Below are positions 24,879-33,243 of a DNA stretch of 64,000 nucleotides, in pieces. The stretch lies in the NCBI RefSeq assembly GCF_030686155.1, contig NZ_JAUPEV010000002.1, positions 62,001 to 126,000 of the forward strand. The letters are read 5' to 3'. This DNA comes from Helicobacter_J cappadocius (GTDB taxonomy: Bacteria > Campylobacterota > Campylobacteria > Campylobacterales > Helicobacteraceae). The notes under the pieces were generated by a model. The model was not told the DNA's origin. It ran no database searches and saw nothing but the letters and a program-made list of their open reading frames with translations. Within the stretch, counting starts at the first letter, position 1; every line of letters starts with the position of its first letter. Made by a program: the position numbers and the translations under genes.

Positions 24879-25108
24879 ACTGCTACCTTTTTACACGAAG
24901 TAAATTATAACTTTATCTTATGATGGGTTACATTTTGTATATTTAAGCTAAAAGCGAGTAGAATTCACCCACGAAAAGTTTAGAATTGTATCGTTTGTGC
25001 AGAGCCTATTATTTATTTTTGTTATGAGCGTTTGATATATTGGAATACTATTGCAGATGATTTACATTTCTAAAAGAACAACTAAACAAATAGGAAGGAG
25101 ATATAGGT

Positions 25109-25669
25109 ATGCTAGAAATCAGATGGCATTCAAGAGCCGGTCAAGGTGCAATTACTGGTGCTAAGGGTTTAGCAGATGTAGTAGCTGGAACAGGTAAGGA
25201 AGTACAGGCATTTGCACTTTATGGTTCTGCTAAACGAGGAGCAGCTATGACTGCTTATAACAGGATTGATTCAGAGCCTATTTTAAATCATGAAAAGTTT
25301 ATGAATCCAGACTTTATTCTTGTAATAGATCCAGGTCTTACCTTCATCACAGATATTTGTGCAAATGAAAAACCAACTACGCAATATATTATTACAACCC
25401 ACTTAAGCAAAGAAGAGCTTATAGAAAAGAAACCTGACTTGAAAGGGAAAAAGATATACACTTTGGATTGTATTAAAATATCCATTGATACATTGGGAAA
25501 ACCTATTCCAAATGCTCCTATGCTTGGTGCATTGATGAAGGTGTCAGGTATGCTTGAAATTGAATTTTTTAAAAATGCTTTCAAAAAAGTTTTAGGCAAG
25601 AAACTCTCTCAAAAAGTCATTGATGCTAATATGTTGGCCATCCAACGTGCGTATGACGAAGTCCAATAA
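25109..25669 (+). CDS. porG: Pyruvate:acceptor oxidoreductase subunit gamma
   Basis: 186 residues. The gamma-domain motif HSRAGQGAITGAKGLADVVA opens the protein, and YGSAKRGAAMTAYNR follows. It is the first gene of a four-gene por operon (gamma, delta, alpha, beta), the order of H. pylori HP1108-HP1111. The enzyme oxidises pyruvate to acetyl-CoA with reduction of flavodoxin or ferredoxin. An AAGGAG ribosome-binding site precedes the ATG. The 230-base gap upstream holds no gene. Confidence 0.95.
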   Translation: MLEIRWHSRAGQGAITGAKGLADVVAGTGKEVQAFALYGSAKRGAAMTAYNRIDSEPILNHEKFMNPDFILVIDPGLTFITDICANEKPTTQYIITTHLSKEELIEKKPDLKGKKIYTLDCIKISIDTLGKPIPNAPMLGALMKVSGMLEIEFFKNAFKKVLGKKLSQKVIDANMLAIQRAYDEVQ

Positions 25670-25679
25670 GGAGGCTATA

Positions 25680-26072
25680 ATGAAAGGTTGGAATGATTTT
25701 GAAATTGGAGCTGTATTATTTCCATTTGAGAATAAAGGTCAGAGTGCTATAGAATCACATAACAATGAGCGTAAATATACACCAGATAGCTCTTTTAATA
25801 GTAGCGTAGCTCATTGGAGAGTGGAGAAGCCTATTCATAATAGCGAGGTGTGTATCAATTGTTTTAATTGTTGGGTTTATTGTCCTGATGCAGCCATACT
25901 TGCTAGAGAAGATAAACTTAGTGGCGTAGATTATGTGCATTGTAAAGGATGTGGGATATGTGTCAATGTTTGTCCAACAAATCCAAAATCTTTGCTAATG
26001 TTCAGCGATCACGAAAACAATCAAACTGCTCTATCAAACTGGCCCAAAAAAGAAGAGAAGAGAAAAGACTAA
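25680..26072 (+). CDS. porD: Pyruvate:acceptor oxidoreductase subunit delta (2x[4Fe-4S] ferredoxin)
   Basis: 130 residues from the ATG at 25680, which has AAGGAGG just upstream; a longer frame from 25620 overlaps porG and is not used. Two [4Fe-4S] sites are clear: CINCFNCWVYCP and CKGCGICVNVCP. It relays electrons from the TPP site to the external acceptor within the Por complex. An N-terminal extension of about 55 residues precedes the ferredoxin fold. Confidence 0.95.
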   Translation: MKGWNDFEIGAVLFPFENKGQSAIESHNNERKYTPDSSFNSSVAHWRVEKPIHNSEVCINCFNCWVYCPDAAILAREDKLSGVDYVHCKGCGICVNVCPTNPKSLLMFSDHENNQTALSNWPKKEEKRKD

Positions 26073-26082
26073 AGGAGACATT

Positions 26083-27306
26083 ATGGCAAAGACTATGGAA
26101 TTGCAAGAAATCGAAGTATGGGATGGCAATTTAGCAGCTTGTCATGCAATGAGACAAGCCCAAATTGATGTTGTTGCCGCTTATCCAATTACCCCCTCAA
26201 CCCCTATTATTCAAAATTATGGTACTTTTATGGGAAATGGGTATATTGACGGTGAATTCATGCTTGTGGAATCCGAACATGCTGCGATGAGCGGATGTGT
26301 TGGAGCTGCTGCTGCTGGGGGGAGGGTTGCCACTGCCACAAGTTCGCAAGGTTTTGCGTTGATGGTAGAAGTTTTATATCAGGCTTCTGGTATGAGGCTC
26401 CCTGTGGTGCTTAATCTAGTCAACCGTGCACTAGCTTCACCGCTAAATATTCACGGCGATCATTCCGATATGTATCTAGGAAGAGATGCAGGATGGATAA
26501 ATCTATGCACTTGTAATCCTCAAGAAGCTTATGATTTTAATCTTATGGCGTTTAGGATTGCCGAAAATATGAATGTTAGGATTCCCACCATTGTCAATCA
26601 AGATGGATTTTTGTGTTCACACACTGCACAGAATGTCCGTCCGTTGAGCGATGAAGCAGCTTATAATTTTATAGGTGATTATCAAAGTAAAAACTCACTT
26701 CTTGATTTTGAAAAACCTGCGACCTACGGTGCTCAAGCTGAAGAAGATTGGCATTTTGAGCATAAAGCTCAACTTCATAATGCTTTGATGCACTCTAGTG
26801 TTGTGATAGAAGAAGTCTTTGCAGATTTTGCTAAACTCACTGGTAGAGAATATAAAATTGTAGAAACTTATGATTTAGAAGATGCGGAAGTCGCTATATT
26901 TGCATTAGGTACGACCGCAGAATCTGCTAGAGTTGCTGCAAAAAAAGCTCGTAAAAATGGAATAAAAGCAGGAGTTGTCACAATTCGAGTATTTAGACCC
27001 TTCCCATATAGAGAGCTTGGAGAGGCACTCAAACATCTCAAAGCTATCGCTATTATGGATAAGAGCTTACCTGCTGGGGCTATGGGCGCACTTTTTAACG
27101 AAGTTGCCGCTTCTCTTTACCAAGTAGAAGGTTCTAAACATCCCGTACTTTCCAATTATATTTATGGTTTGGGGGAAAGAGATCTCACTCAAGTGGAGTT
27201 AATGGATATTTATCAGGATCTTGAAAAAAATGCAAAAACTGGCAAACTCACTCATCCAACTCAACAATTCATAGGACTTAGAGGTCCTAAACTAAGCTTT
27301 TGCTAA
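26083..27306 (+). CDS. porA: Pyruvate:acceptor oxidoreductase subunit alpha
   Basis: 407 residues. The N-terminal domain I of 2-oxoacid oxidoreductases is seen in MRQAQIDVVAAYPITPSTPI and ESEHAAMSGCVGAAAAGGR, and the C-terminal transketolase-like domain in VAIFALGTTAESARVAAKKA. RVATATSSQGFALM is conserved around the active site. The ATG has AAAGGAG eight bases upstream. It is the third gene of the por operon. Confidence 0.96.
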   Translation: MAKTMELQEIEVWDGNLAACHAMRQAQIDVVAAYPITPSTPIIQNYGTFMGNGYIDGEFMLVESEHAAMSGCVGAAAAGGRVATATSSQGFALMVEVLYQASGMRLPVVLNLVNRALASPLNIHGDHSDMYLGRDAGWINLCTCNPQEAYDFNLMAFRIAENMNVRIPTIVNQDGFLCSHTAQNVRPLSDEAAYNFIGDYQSKNSLLDFEKPATYGAQAEEDWHFEHKAQLHNALMHSSVVIEEVFADFAKLTGREYKIVETYDLEDAEVAIFALGTTAESARVAAKKARKNGIKAGVVTIRVFRPFPYRELGEALKHLKAIAIMDKSLPAGAMGALFNEVAASLYQVEGSKHPVLSNYIYGLGERDLTQVELMDIYQDLEKNAKTGKLTHPTQQFIGLRGPKLSFC

Positions 27307-27316
27307 GGAGAAGATA

Positions 27317-28261
27317 ATGGTAAAAGAAATTAAGAATCTAAAACAGTTTAGCAAATCAGCAGAAAAATTCGAAGGGGCACATCTTTTGTGTCCAGGATGT
27401 GCTCATGGAATGATTGTTAGAGAGGTTTTGAATGCTGTTGATGGTCCTGTAGTTCTGGGTAACTCGACAGGTTGTTTGGAGGTATCCACAGCCGTTTATC
27501 CCTTTACTTCTTGGGATGTTCCTTGGATACATATTGGATTTGAAAATGGATCTACTGCAGTTGCAGGGGCTGAAGCGATGTATAAAGCTCTTGCAAAAAA
27601 AGGCAAATACACTGGTCAGAGACCTAAATTTGTCGCTTTTGGTGGAGATGGTGCTACTTATGATATTGGCTTTCAGTGGATAAGTGGGTGTTTTGAAAGG
27701 GGTCATGATATGACTTATATTTGTTTGGACAATGAAGTCTATGCGAATACAGGAGGCCAAAGAAGTGGCTCTACTCCCTTGGGGGCTAGCACTTCTACAA
27801 CTCCTGCAGGTAGCACAAGCTATGGAAAAAAAGAAAAAAAGAAAGATATATTATTTGTAATGGCAGCTCATGGATCTCCTTATGTGGCACAAGTAGCACC
27901 AAACAAATGGAAAGACATGAATAAAAAAATTAAACAAGCTATAGAAACCGAAGGTCCTACATTTATCAATGCAATGAGTGCTTGTACAACTGAATGGAAA
28001 TTCGAATCTAATCATACTGTAGAGATGAGTGATTTGGCAGTAGATAGTCTTGTTTTTCCACTGTTTGAGATTGTAAATGGTACAGATCTTAATATTACTT
28101 ATCGACCCAAAAATATTATTCCTGTTAGAGATTATTTGGGGGCACAAGGAAGATTTAAACACCTTTTTAAGCCTGGAAATGAGCATGTTATTGAACAATT
28201 TCAAAAAGATGTAGATGCTAGATGGGAACGTTTACAACGTTTAGAGGAAGCCAAAATTTGA
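27317..28261 (+). CDS. porB: Pyruvate:acceptor oxidoreductase subunit beta
   Basis: 314 residues, the TPP-binding subunit. LLCPGCAHGMIVRE carries the N-terminal cysteines; GDGATYDIGFQWISGC is the TPP/Mg motif; LDNEVYANTGGQRSGSTP is the segment typical of pyruvate-specific enzymes. It ends the por operon, and purB starts 75 bases later. Confidence 0.96.
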   Translation: MVKEIKNLKQFSKSAEKFEGAHLLCPGCAHGMIVREVLNAVDGPVVLGNSTGCLEVSTAVYPFTSWDVPWIHIGFENGSTAVAGAEAMYKALAKKGKYTGQRPKFVAFGGDGATYDIGFQWISGCFERGHDMTYICLDNEVYANTGGQRSGSTPLGASTSTTPAGSTSYGKKEKKKDILFVMAAHGSPYVAQVAPNKWKDMNKKIKQAIETEGPTFINAMSACTTEWKFESNHTVEMSDLAVDSLVFPLFEIVNGTDLNITYRPKNIIPVRDYLGAQGRFKHLFKPGNEHVIEQFQKDVDARWERLQRLEEAKI

Positions 28262-28336
28262 GAATTTGACTTCTTTTGATAGGGTGAGTTCTATTTTATT
28301 TTGCTTTCATTGTCGATAAATTTTTAAGGAAATCAT

Positions 28337-29665
28337 ATGGTTGAAAGATACGCACGTGAAAAGATGAAAAAATTATGGGATATGAATGCAAAATATTCTG
28401 CTTGGCTACAGGTAGAAAAAGCGGTTGTAAGGGCTTGGAATAAACTTGGTTTTATTCCTGATGAAGATTGTGAGAAAATTTGTAAAAATGCTACATTTGA
28501 CATTAAGAGAATTGATGAAATTGAATCAATAACTAAACATGATTTGATTGCCTTTACAACATCGGTTTCAGAAAGTTTGGGATCAGAATCCCGTTTTGTG
28601 CATTATGGAATCACTTCAAGTGATTGTATTGATACTGCGGTTGCCCTGCAGATGAGAGATAGTCTGAAAATTATCTTAGAAGATATAGAGCTATTGAGGC
28701 AAGCTATTAAAAAAAGAGCATTTGAGCACAAGAATACCTTAATGGTAGGAAGAAGTCATGGAATACATGGAGAACCCATCACATTTGGATTGGTTTTAGC
28801 GATTTGGTATGATGAGATAGGTCGTCATTTTGAGGCACTTAATCATACAATGAATGTGATTTGTGTGGGTGCTATCAGTGGAGCTATGGGAAATATGGCT
28901 CATACGCCTATAGAATTAGAAGAATTAGTTTGTGATGAATTAGGACTTAGTCCTGCCCCTGTAAGCAATCAAGTGATTCAACGCGATAGATATGCTAGAT
29001 TAATGAGCGATTTGGCACTTTTGGCAAGTAGTTGTGAGAAAATCGCTATAGCTATTAGGCATTATCAGCGTACAGAGGTTTATGAAGCAGAAGAATACTT
29101 TTCAGAGGGGCAAAAAGGAAGTTCAGCGATGCCCCATAAACGAAATCCGGTATTGAGTGAGAATATCACCGGGCTTTGTCGAATAATAAGAAGTTTTTGT
29201 GTTCCAGCGATGGAGAATGTTGCACTATGGCACGAACGTGATATTTCTCATAGTTCTGTGGAAAGATTCATATTGCCTGATGGGTTTATCACAACTGATT
29301 TTATGCTTGATCGCTTAAAGGGATTAGTTGAAAATCTCGTGGTATATCCTCAAAATATGATGAAAAATCTCAACCTTACTGGAGGTTTGGTTTTTTCTCA
29401 GAGAGTTTTATTGGAATTGCCCAAAAAAGGAATTAGTAGGGAAGATAGCTATAAAATTGTACAAAGAAACGCAATGAAAGTATGGGAAGATCTCCAACAG
29501 GGCAAAAGTGCTATAAATGAAAATAAAGAGAGCTTGTATCTGCAGTATCTTCTTCGAGATGTAGAGTTAGTTGAAATTATTGGACAAGAAGCCATAAAAG
29601 AATGTTTTGATTATAATTATTACATAAAAAATGTTGATAAGATATTTCAGAGAGTTTTCAGATAA
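28337..29665 (+). CDS. purB: Adenylosuccinate lyase
   Basis: 442 residues. PurB acts twice in purine synthesis, cleaving SAICAR and adenylosuccinate to release fumarate. The fumarase/aspartase superfamily signature GSSAMPHKRNPVLSENI is present, as are HYGITSSDCIDTA and VGRSHGIHGEPITFG (catalytic His). Its place after porGDAB matches H. pylori HP1112. Confidence 0.97.
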   Translation: MVERYAREKMKKLWDMNAKYSAWLQVEKAVVRAWNKLGFIPDEDCEKICKNATFDIKRIDEIESITKHDLIAFTTSVSESLGSESRFVHYGITSSDCIDTAVALQMRDSLKIILEDIELLRQAIKKRAFEHKNTLMVGRSHGIHGEPITFGLVLAIWYDEIGRHFEALNHTMNVICVGAISGAMGNMAHTPIELEELVCDELGLSPAPVSNQVIQRDRYARLMSDLALLASSCEKIAIAIRHYQRTEVYEAEEYFSEGQKGSSAMPHKRNPVLSENITGLCRIIRSFCVPAMENVALWHERDISHSSVERFILPDGFITTDFMLDRLKGLVENLVVYPQNMMKNLNLTGGLVFSQRVLLELPKKGISREDSYKIVQRNAMKVWEDLQQGKSAINENKESLYLQYLLRDVELVEIIGQEAIKECFDYNYYIKNVDKIFQRVFR

Positions 29666-29684
29666 GGTTTCTAGGATCAAAAAA

Positions 29685-29721
29685 TCCTTAGGTGTATAAG
29701 AGTGGTTTAGGCATCTAAGGA
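29685..29721. terminator. Hairpin between convergent purB and outer-membrane gene
   Basis: TCCTTAGGTG (29685-29694) pairs with CATCTAAGGA (29712-29721) with one G-T wobble. A second, overlapping small hairpin (AGGAT and ATCCT, 29673-29688) lies just before it. Either could stop purB transcription; the main stem may serve both genes. Confidence 0.55.
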
Positions 29722-29726
29722 ATTAT

Positions 29727-30587
29727 CTAAAATATATACATATAGTTAAAAGTTAGATTGAAATTATAACCGATACTTTCTCTGATTGTGATAGGGGTGT
29801 TATCAGGAATATTTTTTTTGTAAATAGGAAATCCCGCAGTTCCAATCATCTTAGTCTCAGAGTCATTTATAAAAATGGGATTAATGAATAAATACCTCAA
29901 ATTGATTTCAAACATATGATGTTTATTTACAATCACACCTCCCCCTATATTTGCTACAGGACTTTGAATATATTCATTTCCGCTTAAATTTGAGCGGTAG
30001 ATATCATCATCAAGAAAATATGTATTAGCATAACCTAGAGAAACTGTCCCGCTTAGTTTATAATGAGTGAACTGATATCCACCACCAATAGAAAAATATC
30101 CTGTTATATCTCCAGTTTGAAATCCCCCAAATAAAATATCAAGCATTCCACCATAATATTCTGAATCCAAATATGCACTTTCATAATAGGAATTTGCATT
30201 GATAGGCGTGTATTGAAGTCCAAATGTTTCCATGCTATCCCAAGCTCTTCCATAATATCCATAGATTCTAATCCCTATATTTTTGGTTGTTTTGATAAGA
30301 CCTAGTTTGCCTTCAAGATTAAAACCGCTAAAAGAGGGGGTATTTCCAGCTTTTTCTCCGTCTTTACTATAATTGTATGAGGTTAGATTTTGATCTGTCT
30401 TGAAGTGATTGTTTATAAAATCTGCTCCTGCACTCAGACCGAAAAATAATCCACCTGTAATATTATCCCCAACAACCGTATTTGTATCATTTACGTTTAC
30501 AAGCGGCTTGGTATTTGGCATTTCATTTCCAAAACTATTAACAAGGGGAAGAAATAACAGGATAGACATATAAAGTACTCTTTTCAT
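29727..30587 (-). CDS. Predicted outer-membrane beta-barrel protein (Helicobacter type)
   Basis: 286 residues with a signal peptide (residues 1-20, ending about NSFG). The mature part is rich in Gly, Tyr, Asn and alternating strands (TGYFSIGGGYQFTHYKLSG) and ends FNYMYIF, the aromatic C-terminus of barrels. In H. pylori an outer-membrane gene (HP1113) follows purB, which supports a related protein here, though I cannot place it in the Hop, Hor or Hof groups. It is a single minus-strand gene. Confidence 0.78.
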   Translation of the reverse strand: MKRVLYMSILLFLPLVNSFGNEMPNTKPLVNVNDTNTVVGDNITGGLFFGLSAGADFINNHFKTDQNLTSYNYSKDGEKAGNTPSFSGFNLEGKLGLIKTTKNIGIRIYGYYGRAWDSMETFGLQYTPINANSYYESAYLDSEYYGGMLDILFGGFQTGDITGYFSIGGGYQFTHYKLSGTVSLGYANTYFLDDDIYRSNLSGNEYIQSPVANIGGGVIVNKHHMFEINLRYLFINPIFINDSETKMIGTAGFPIYKKNIPDNTPITIRESIGYNFNLTFNYMYIF

Positions 30588-31196
30588 TTCTTTAGCTCCT
30601 ATATAGAGTGTTGTACATGAACCATAAAATATACAAAACTATACTCAAAATAATTTTAAAAATAAATTAATTATTTAATTATACTATATTAAATAAATAT
30701 AAATTTTTGATATGCTATTGAAATGAAAAATGTGTGTTTTTAAGGACTATATCAAAGTTAAAGTCAAACTATTTATGAGAGCAAGAAATTTTTTGGTCAG
30801 ATAGACCAAAGAGATTGCGAGGCTAAATGTCTAATTTTGTAATCACAGATACACCTATATGCTAAATCAGCTATTTATAATCTTAAGTTCTGTCATCTAA
30901 TTTTTGCATTATTAGAGTAGATTTTTATTTTTTAGATATTTGTTGATTTTTTTATAAAAAATAATTCCTACAGCTAAGGATTTAAATCATCGCCAGAATA
31001 AAATGCGTCAAAACATTCTACAGATTAGTTTTTTCATTTTATAATTCTTACCCATGATTTATGCGATTTTATAGATTTTAAAATAAGAGGTTTTTTGGTT
31101 CGATTTTATTCGATAATTAAGAATCTTGGTCATTTGGTGCTAAAGCCTTCTCCCAAAATCTAATTAAAAGAAAAAATAAAAACAAAGGATGTGTTG
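30588..31196. other. Gene-free stretch of about 0.6 kb
   Basis: No open frame of useful length is seen. It is very AT-rich. It must hold the outward promoters of the outer-membrane gene (minus) and mnmA (plus). The one clear structure is TTGGTC AGATA GACCAA at 30793-30809, a perfect 6-bp inverted repeat. I see no tRNA-like fold or homopolymer tract. Confidence 0.6.
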
Positions 31197-32225
31197 ATGA
31201 AAGTAGCACTTTTGATGAGTGGTGGCGTGGATAGTTCTTATTCTGCTTACTTGCTAAAATCTCAAGGTTATGAAGTACAAGGGATTTACCTTAAACTTCA
31301 CGACAAGGAAGCTAAACACGAAATATTTTTACGTAATTGTAAAAAAGTCTCTGAAAATCTTGGTTTTGAATTCAGAGTCGTTGAGGCTAAAGAGGAATTT
31401 AAAGAAAGTGTCTATAATGAGTTTATTAGCTCTTATAAACGCGGAGAAACTCCAAATCCCTGTGCTTTATGCAATCCTCTAATGAAGTTTGGCTTGGCTT
31501 TAGAACTTGCACTTTCTTTGGGTTGTGAAAAAATTGCTACAGGACATTATGCTAGAATACAAGAGGTTAATGGTATCAAACGAATTGCAGAAGCTAGAGA
31601 TAAGAGCAAAGATCAGAGTTATTTTTTATATGCCATTTCTCAAGATGCTATCAATCGTCTTATTTTTCCTCTTGGAGATATGCTCAAAGAAGAAGTTAAG
31701 CCTAAGGCTTTTGAGGTGATGCCATGGCTTGGTAGTCTTGAAACCTATAAAGAGTCTCAGGAGATATGTTTCGTTGAAACTGACTATATTGATATTCTCA
31801 AAAAACATACTGAGGTTGAAAAAGAAGGTATTGTAAGGGATGTGCAAGGAAATATTGTCGGGAAACATAAAGGGTATATGCAATATACAATAGGCAAACG
31901 AAAAGGATTTAGTGTAAAGGGTGCTCACGAACCTCATTTTGTTGTGGGTATTGATTCGCAAAATAATGAAATCATTGTGGGAAAAAAAGAAGATCTTGCC
32001 ACTAATAAAGTGGAAGCAATCAACAAATCATTGCTAAAAAACTTCAATGGGGGTGAATATAAAGTAAAAATCCGCTATCGTAGTACACCTTCTGAGGCTA
32101 AAATTTTTATTGATGGAGATAAAATTATTGCCGAATTAAAAGAGCCTGTCTATGGGGTTGCAAAAGGACAAGCATTAGTTGTATATCAAGATGATAAGGT
32201 TTTAGGAGGTGGAGTGATTATTTGA
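31197..32225 (+). CDS. mnmA: tRNA-specific 2-thiouridylase MnmA
   Basis: 342 residues from the ATG at 31197, placed seven bases after AAGGA; the GTG and TTG just upstream are too near the ribosome-binding site. MnmA makes 2-thiouridine at the wobble position 34 of Lys, Glu and Gln tRNAs. The ATP-pyrophosphatase loop is LMSGGVDSSYSAYLL. The two catalytic cysteines are Cys92 in NPCALCNPLMKFG and Cys191 in ESQEICFVE; Cys89 is an extra cysteine also present in H. pylori as I recall. It is monocistronic, ending in a hairpin. Confidence 0.97.
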   Translation: MKVALLMSGGVDSSYSAYLLKSQGYEVQGIYLKLHDKEAKHEIFLRNCKKVSENLGFEFRVVEAKEEFKESVYNEFISSYKRGETPNPCALCNPLMKFGLALELALSLGCEKIATGHYARIQEVNGIKRIAEARDKSKDQSYFLYAISQDAINRLIFPLGDMLKEEVKPKAFEVMPWLGSLETYKESQEICFVETDYIDILKKHTEVEKEGIVRDVQGNIVGKHKGYMQYTIGKRKGFSVKGAHEPHFVVGIDSQNNEIIVGKKEDLATNKVEAINKSLLKNFNGGEYKVKIRYRSTPSEAKIFIDGDKIIAELKEPVYGVAKGQALVVYQDDKVLGGGVII

Positions 32226-32226
32226 G

Positions 32227-32252
32227 ACAAACCTTCTTTATTGAAGGTTTGT
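32227..32252. terminator. Bidirectional hairpin between mnmA and the transglutaminase-like gene
   Basis: ACAAACCTTC (32227-32236) and GAAGGTTTGT (32243-32252) pair perfectly over 10 bp around a 6-base loop. It lies in the 32-base gap between two convergent stops and can serve both. Confidence 0.75.
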
Positions 32253-32257
32253 AAAGA

Positions 32258-33175
32258 TTAGATTAGAGTTTTGATATTAATATTTTTAGTAAAATTTTTA
32301 TTTTCATAGTATTTTAGTTTATCTCCATCAACTGTGGCAAAAGCATTATCAAATAGACTTACTATAGAGCTTTCAATTTTCATATCTCTTTCGTAGTTGA
32401 GAAAAATAAAATCGTCTTTCCATTTTCCAAAACCATCAAAAGATGAATCTTTAATAGAAGCAATAGGATCATATAAATTCCATCCAGAATCATTGATATA
32501 AGCTTGTGCTTTACTTAGGGTTGTGAGAGTTTTTATATTTATTCCTATCGCCTCTCTAGCAGGAATTCCACATGCACGACATAGAGATACAAAAATAGTA
32601 TTTGCACTTATGTTTTCTCCTGATAAAATAGGGGTAGAATTTTTAGATAAGATAGTTCTTATTTTTGAAGTATCTTTGGCATTTTCATAATCAATATTTT
32701 TCTTTATCCATTTATAGATATTGACTAGTTTTTCTTGTTCGTTACCTAAACTCAATTCCTTAGCGATTTGTTCAATCATCCCATCTGTCCTAATATAGCG
32801 AGTTGGTTTTAAGTAATTTTCAAGATGATTGGATTTTTCTTTTGAGTTATCTTGAACTATCAATATATCTACACTTGCTAAAATCCTTTTTGGTTTCTTG
32901 CTGTATTGTGCATATATGATAGGTGTTTGGCTTTGAGTGTAGGTTTTATAAAAGTCATAATTCCCTTGTATTTTAACATTGCTAGGTTTTTGAAAACTTG
33001 TTGTCATTGGCATTGGTATCCATATTTTTGTATCACTTGCTGATGCAAAATTGATTTGGTATTCAAAAGTTAAATTGTATTTTTTTGTTTTCGCTGGGTT
33101 AGCATTCATGATATTTGAGCCCATCAAAATGCCTGTTCCTAAAATACTTGTTTTTATAAAATCTCTTCGTTGCAT
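32258..33175 (-). CDS. Tat-exported transglutaminase-like domain protein
   Basis: 305 residues. A twin-arginine signal opens the protein (RRDFIKTSILGTGILMG), so it is probably periplasmic. Residues 130-240 match the transglutaminase-like superfamily core: YKWIKKNIDYEN, the nucleophile region SLCRACGIPAREAIGI (Cys199) and GWNLYDP (Asp). The histidine expected between these, in the HAW/HCRAEVY position, is replaced in the segment SKAQAYINDSGW, so the usual Cys-His-Asp triad seems incomplete. It may be a binding domain or use another residue. It stands alone, between mnmA and katA, on the minus strand. Confidence 0.85.
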   Translation of the reverse strand: MQRRDFIKTSILGTGILMGSNIMNANPAKTKKYNLTFEYQINFASASDTKIWIPMPMTTSFQKPSNVKIQGNYDFYKTYTQSQTPIIYAQYSKKPKRILASVDILIVQDNSKEKSNHLENYLKPTRYIRTDGMIEQIAKELSLGNEQEKLVNIYKWIKKNIDYENAKDTSKIRTILSKNSTPILSGENISANTIFVSLCRACGIPAREAIGINIKTLTTLSKAQAYINDSGWNLYDPIASIKDSSFDGFGKWKDDFIFLNYERDMKIESSIVSLFDNAFATVDGDKLKYYENKNFTKNINIKTLI

Positions 33176-33211
33176 TTTTATCCTTGTTTGATTTTATGTA
33201 GATGTTTTATG

Positions 33212-33239
33212 CAAGTGATGTGTATTTACACATCACTTG
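33212..33239 (-). terminator. Long hairpin after katA
   Basis: CAAGTGATGTGTA (33212-33224) and TACACATCACTTG (33227-33239) form a perfect 13-bp inverted repeat around TT. It starts five bases after the katA stop on the minus strand. No U-run follows. Confidence 0.75.
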
Positions 33240-33243
33240 AAGA

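Noticed and set aside
25040..25054. Sigma-54-like pattern TTGGAA...TTGC before the por operon
   Set aside because: The GG and GC elements are separated by 9 bases, one short of the strict 10 needed by sigma-54, and por is a housekeeping operon.
25620..26072. PorD starting at 25620 inside porG
   Set aside because: The added 20 residues are an out-of-frame reading of the porG end; AAGGAGG precedes the ATG at 25680.
31095..31115. GGTTCGATTTTATTCG as part of a tRNA T-arm
   Set aside because: No acceptor, D or anticodon arms can be formed around it, and there is no CCA or matching 7-bp acceptor stem.
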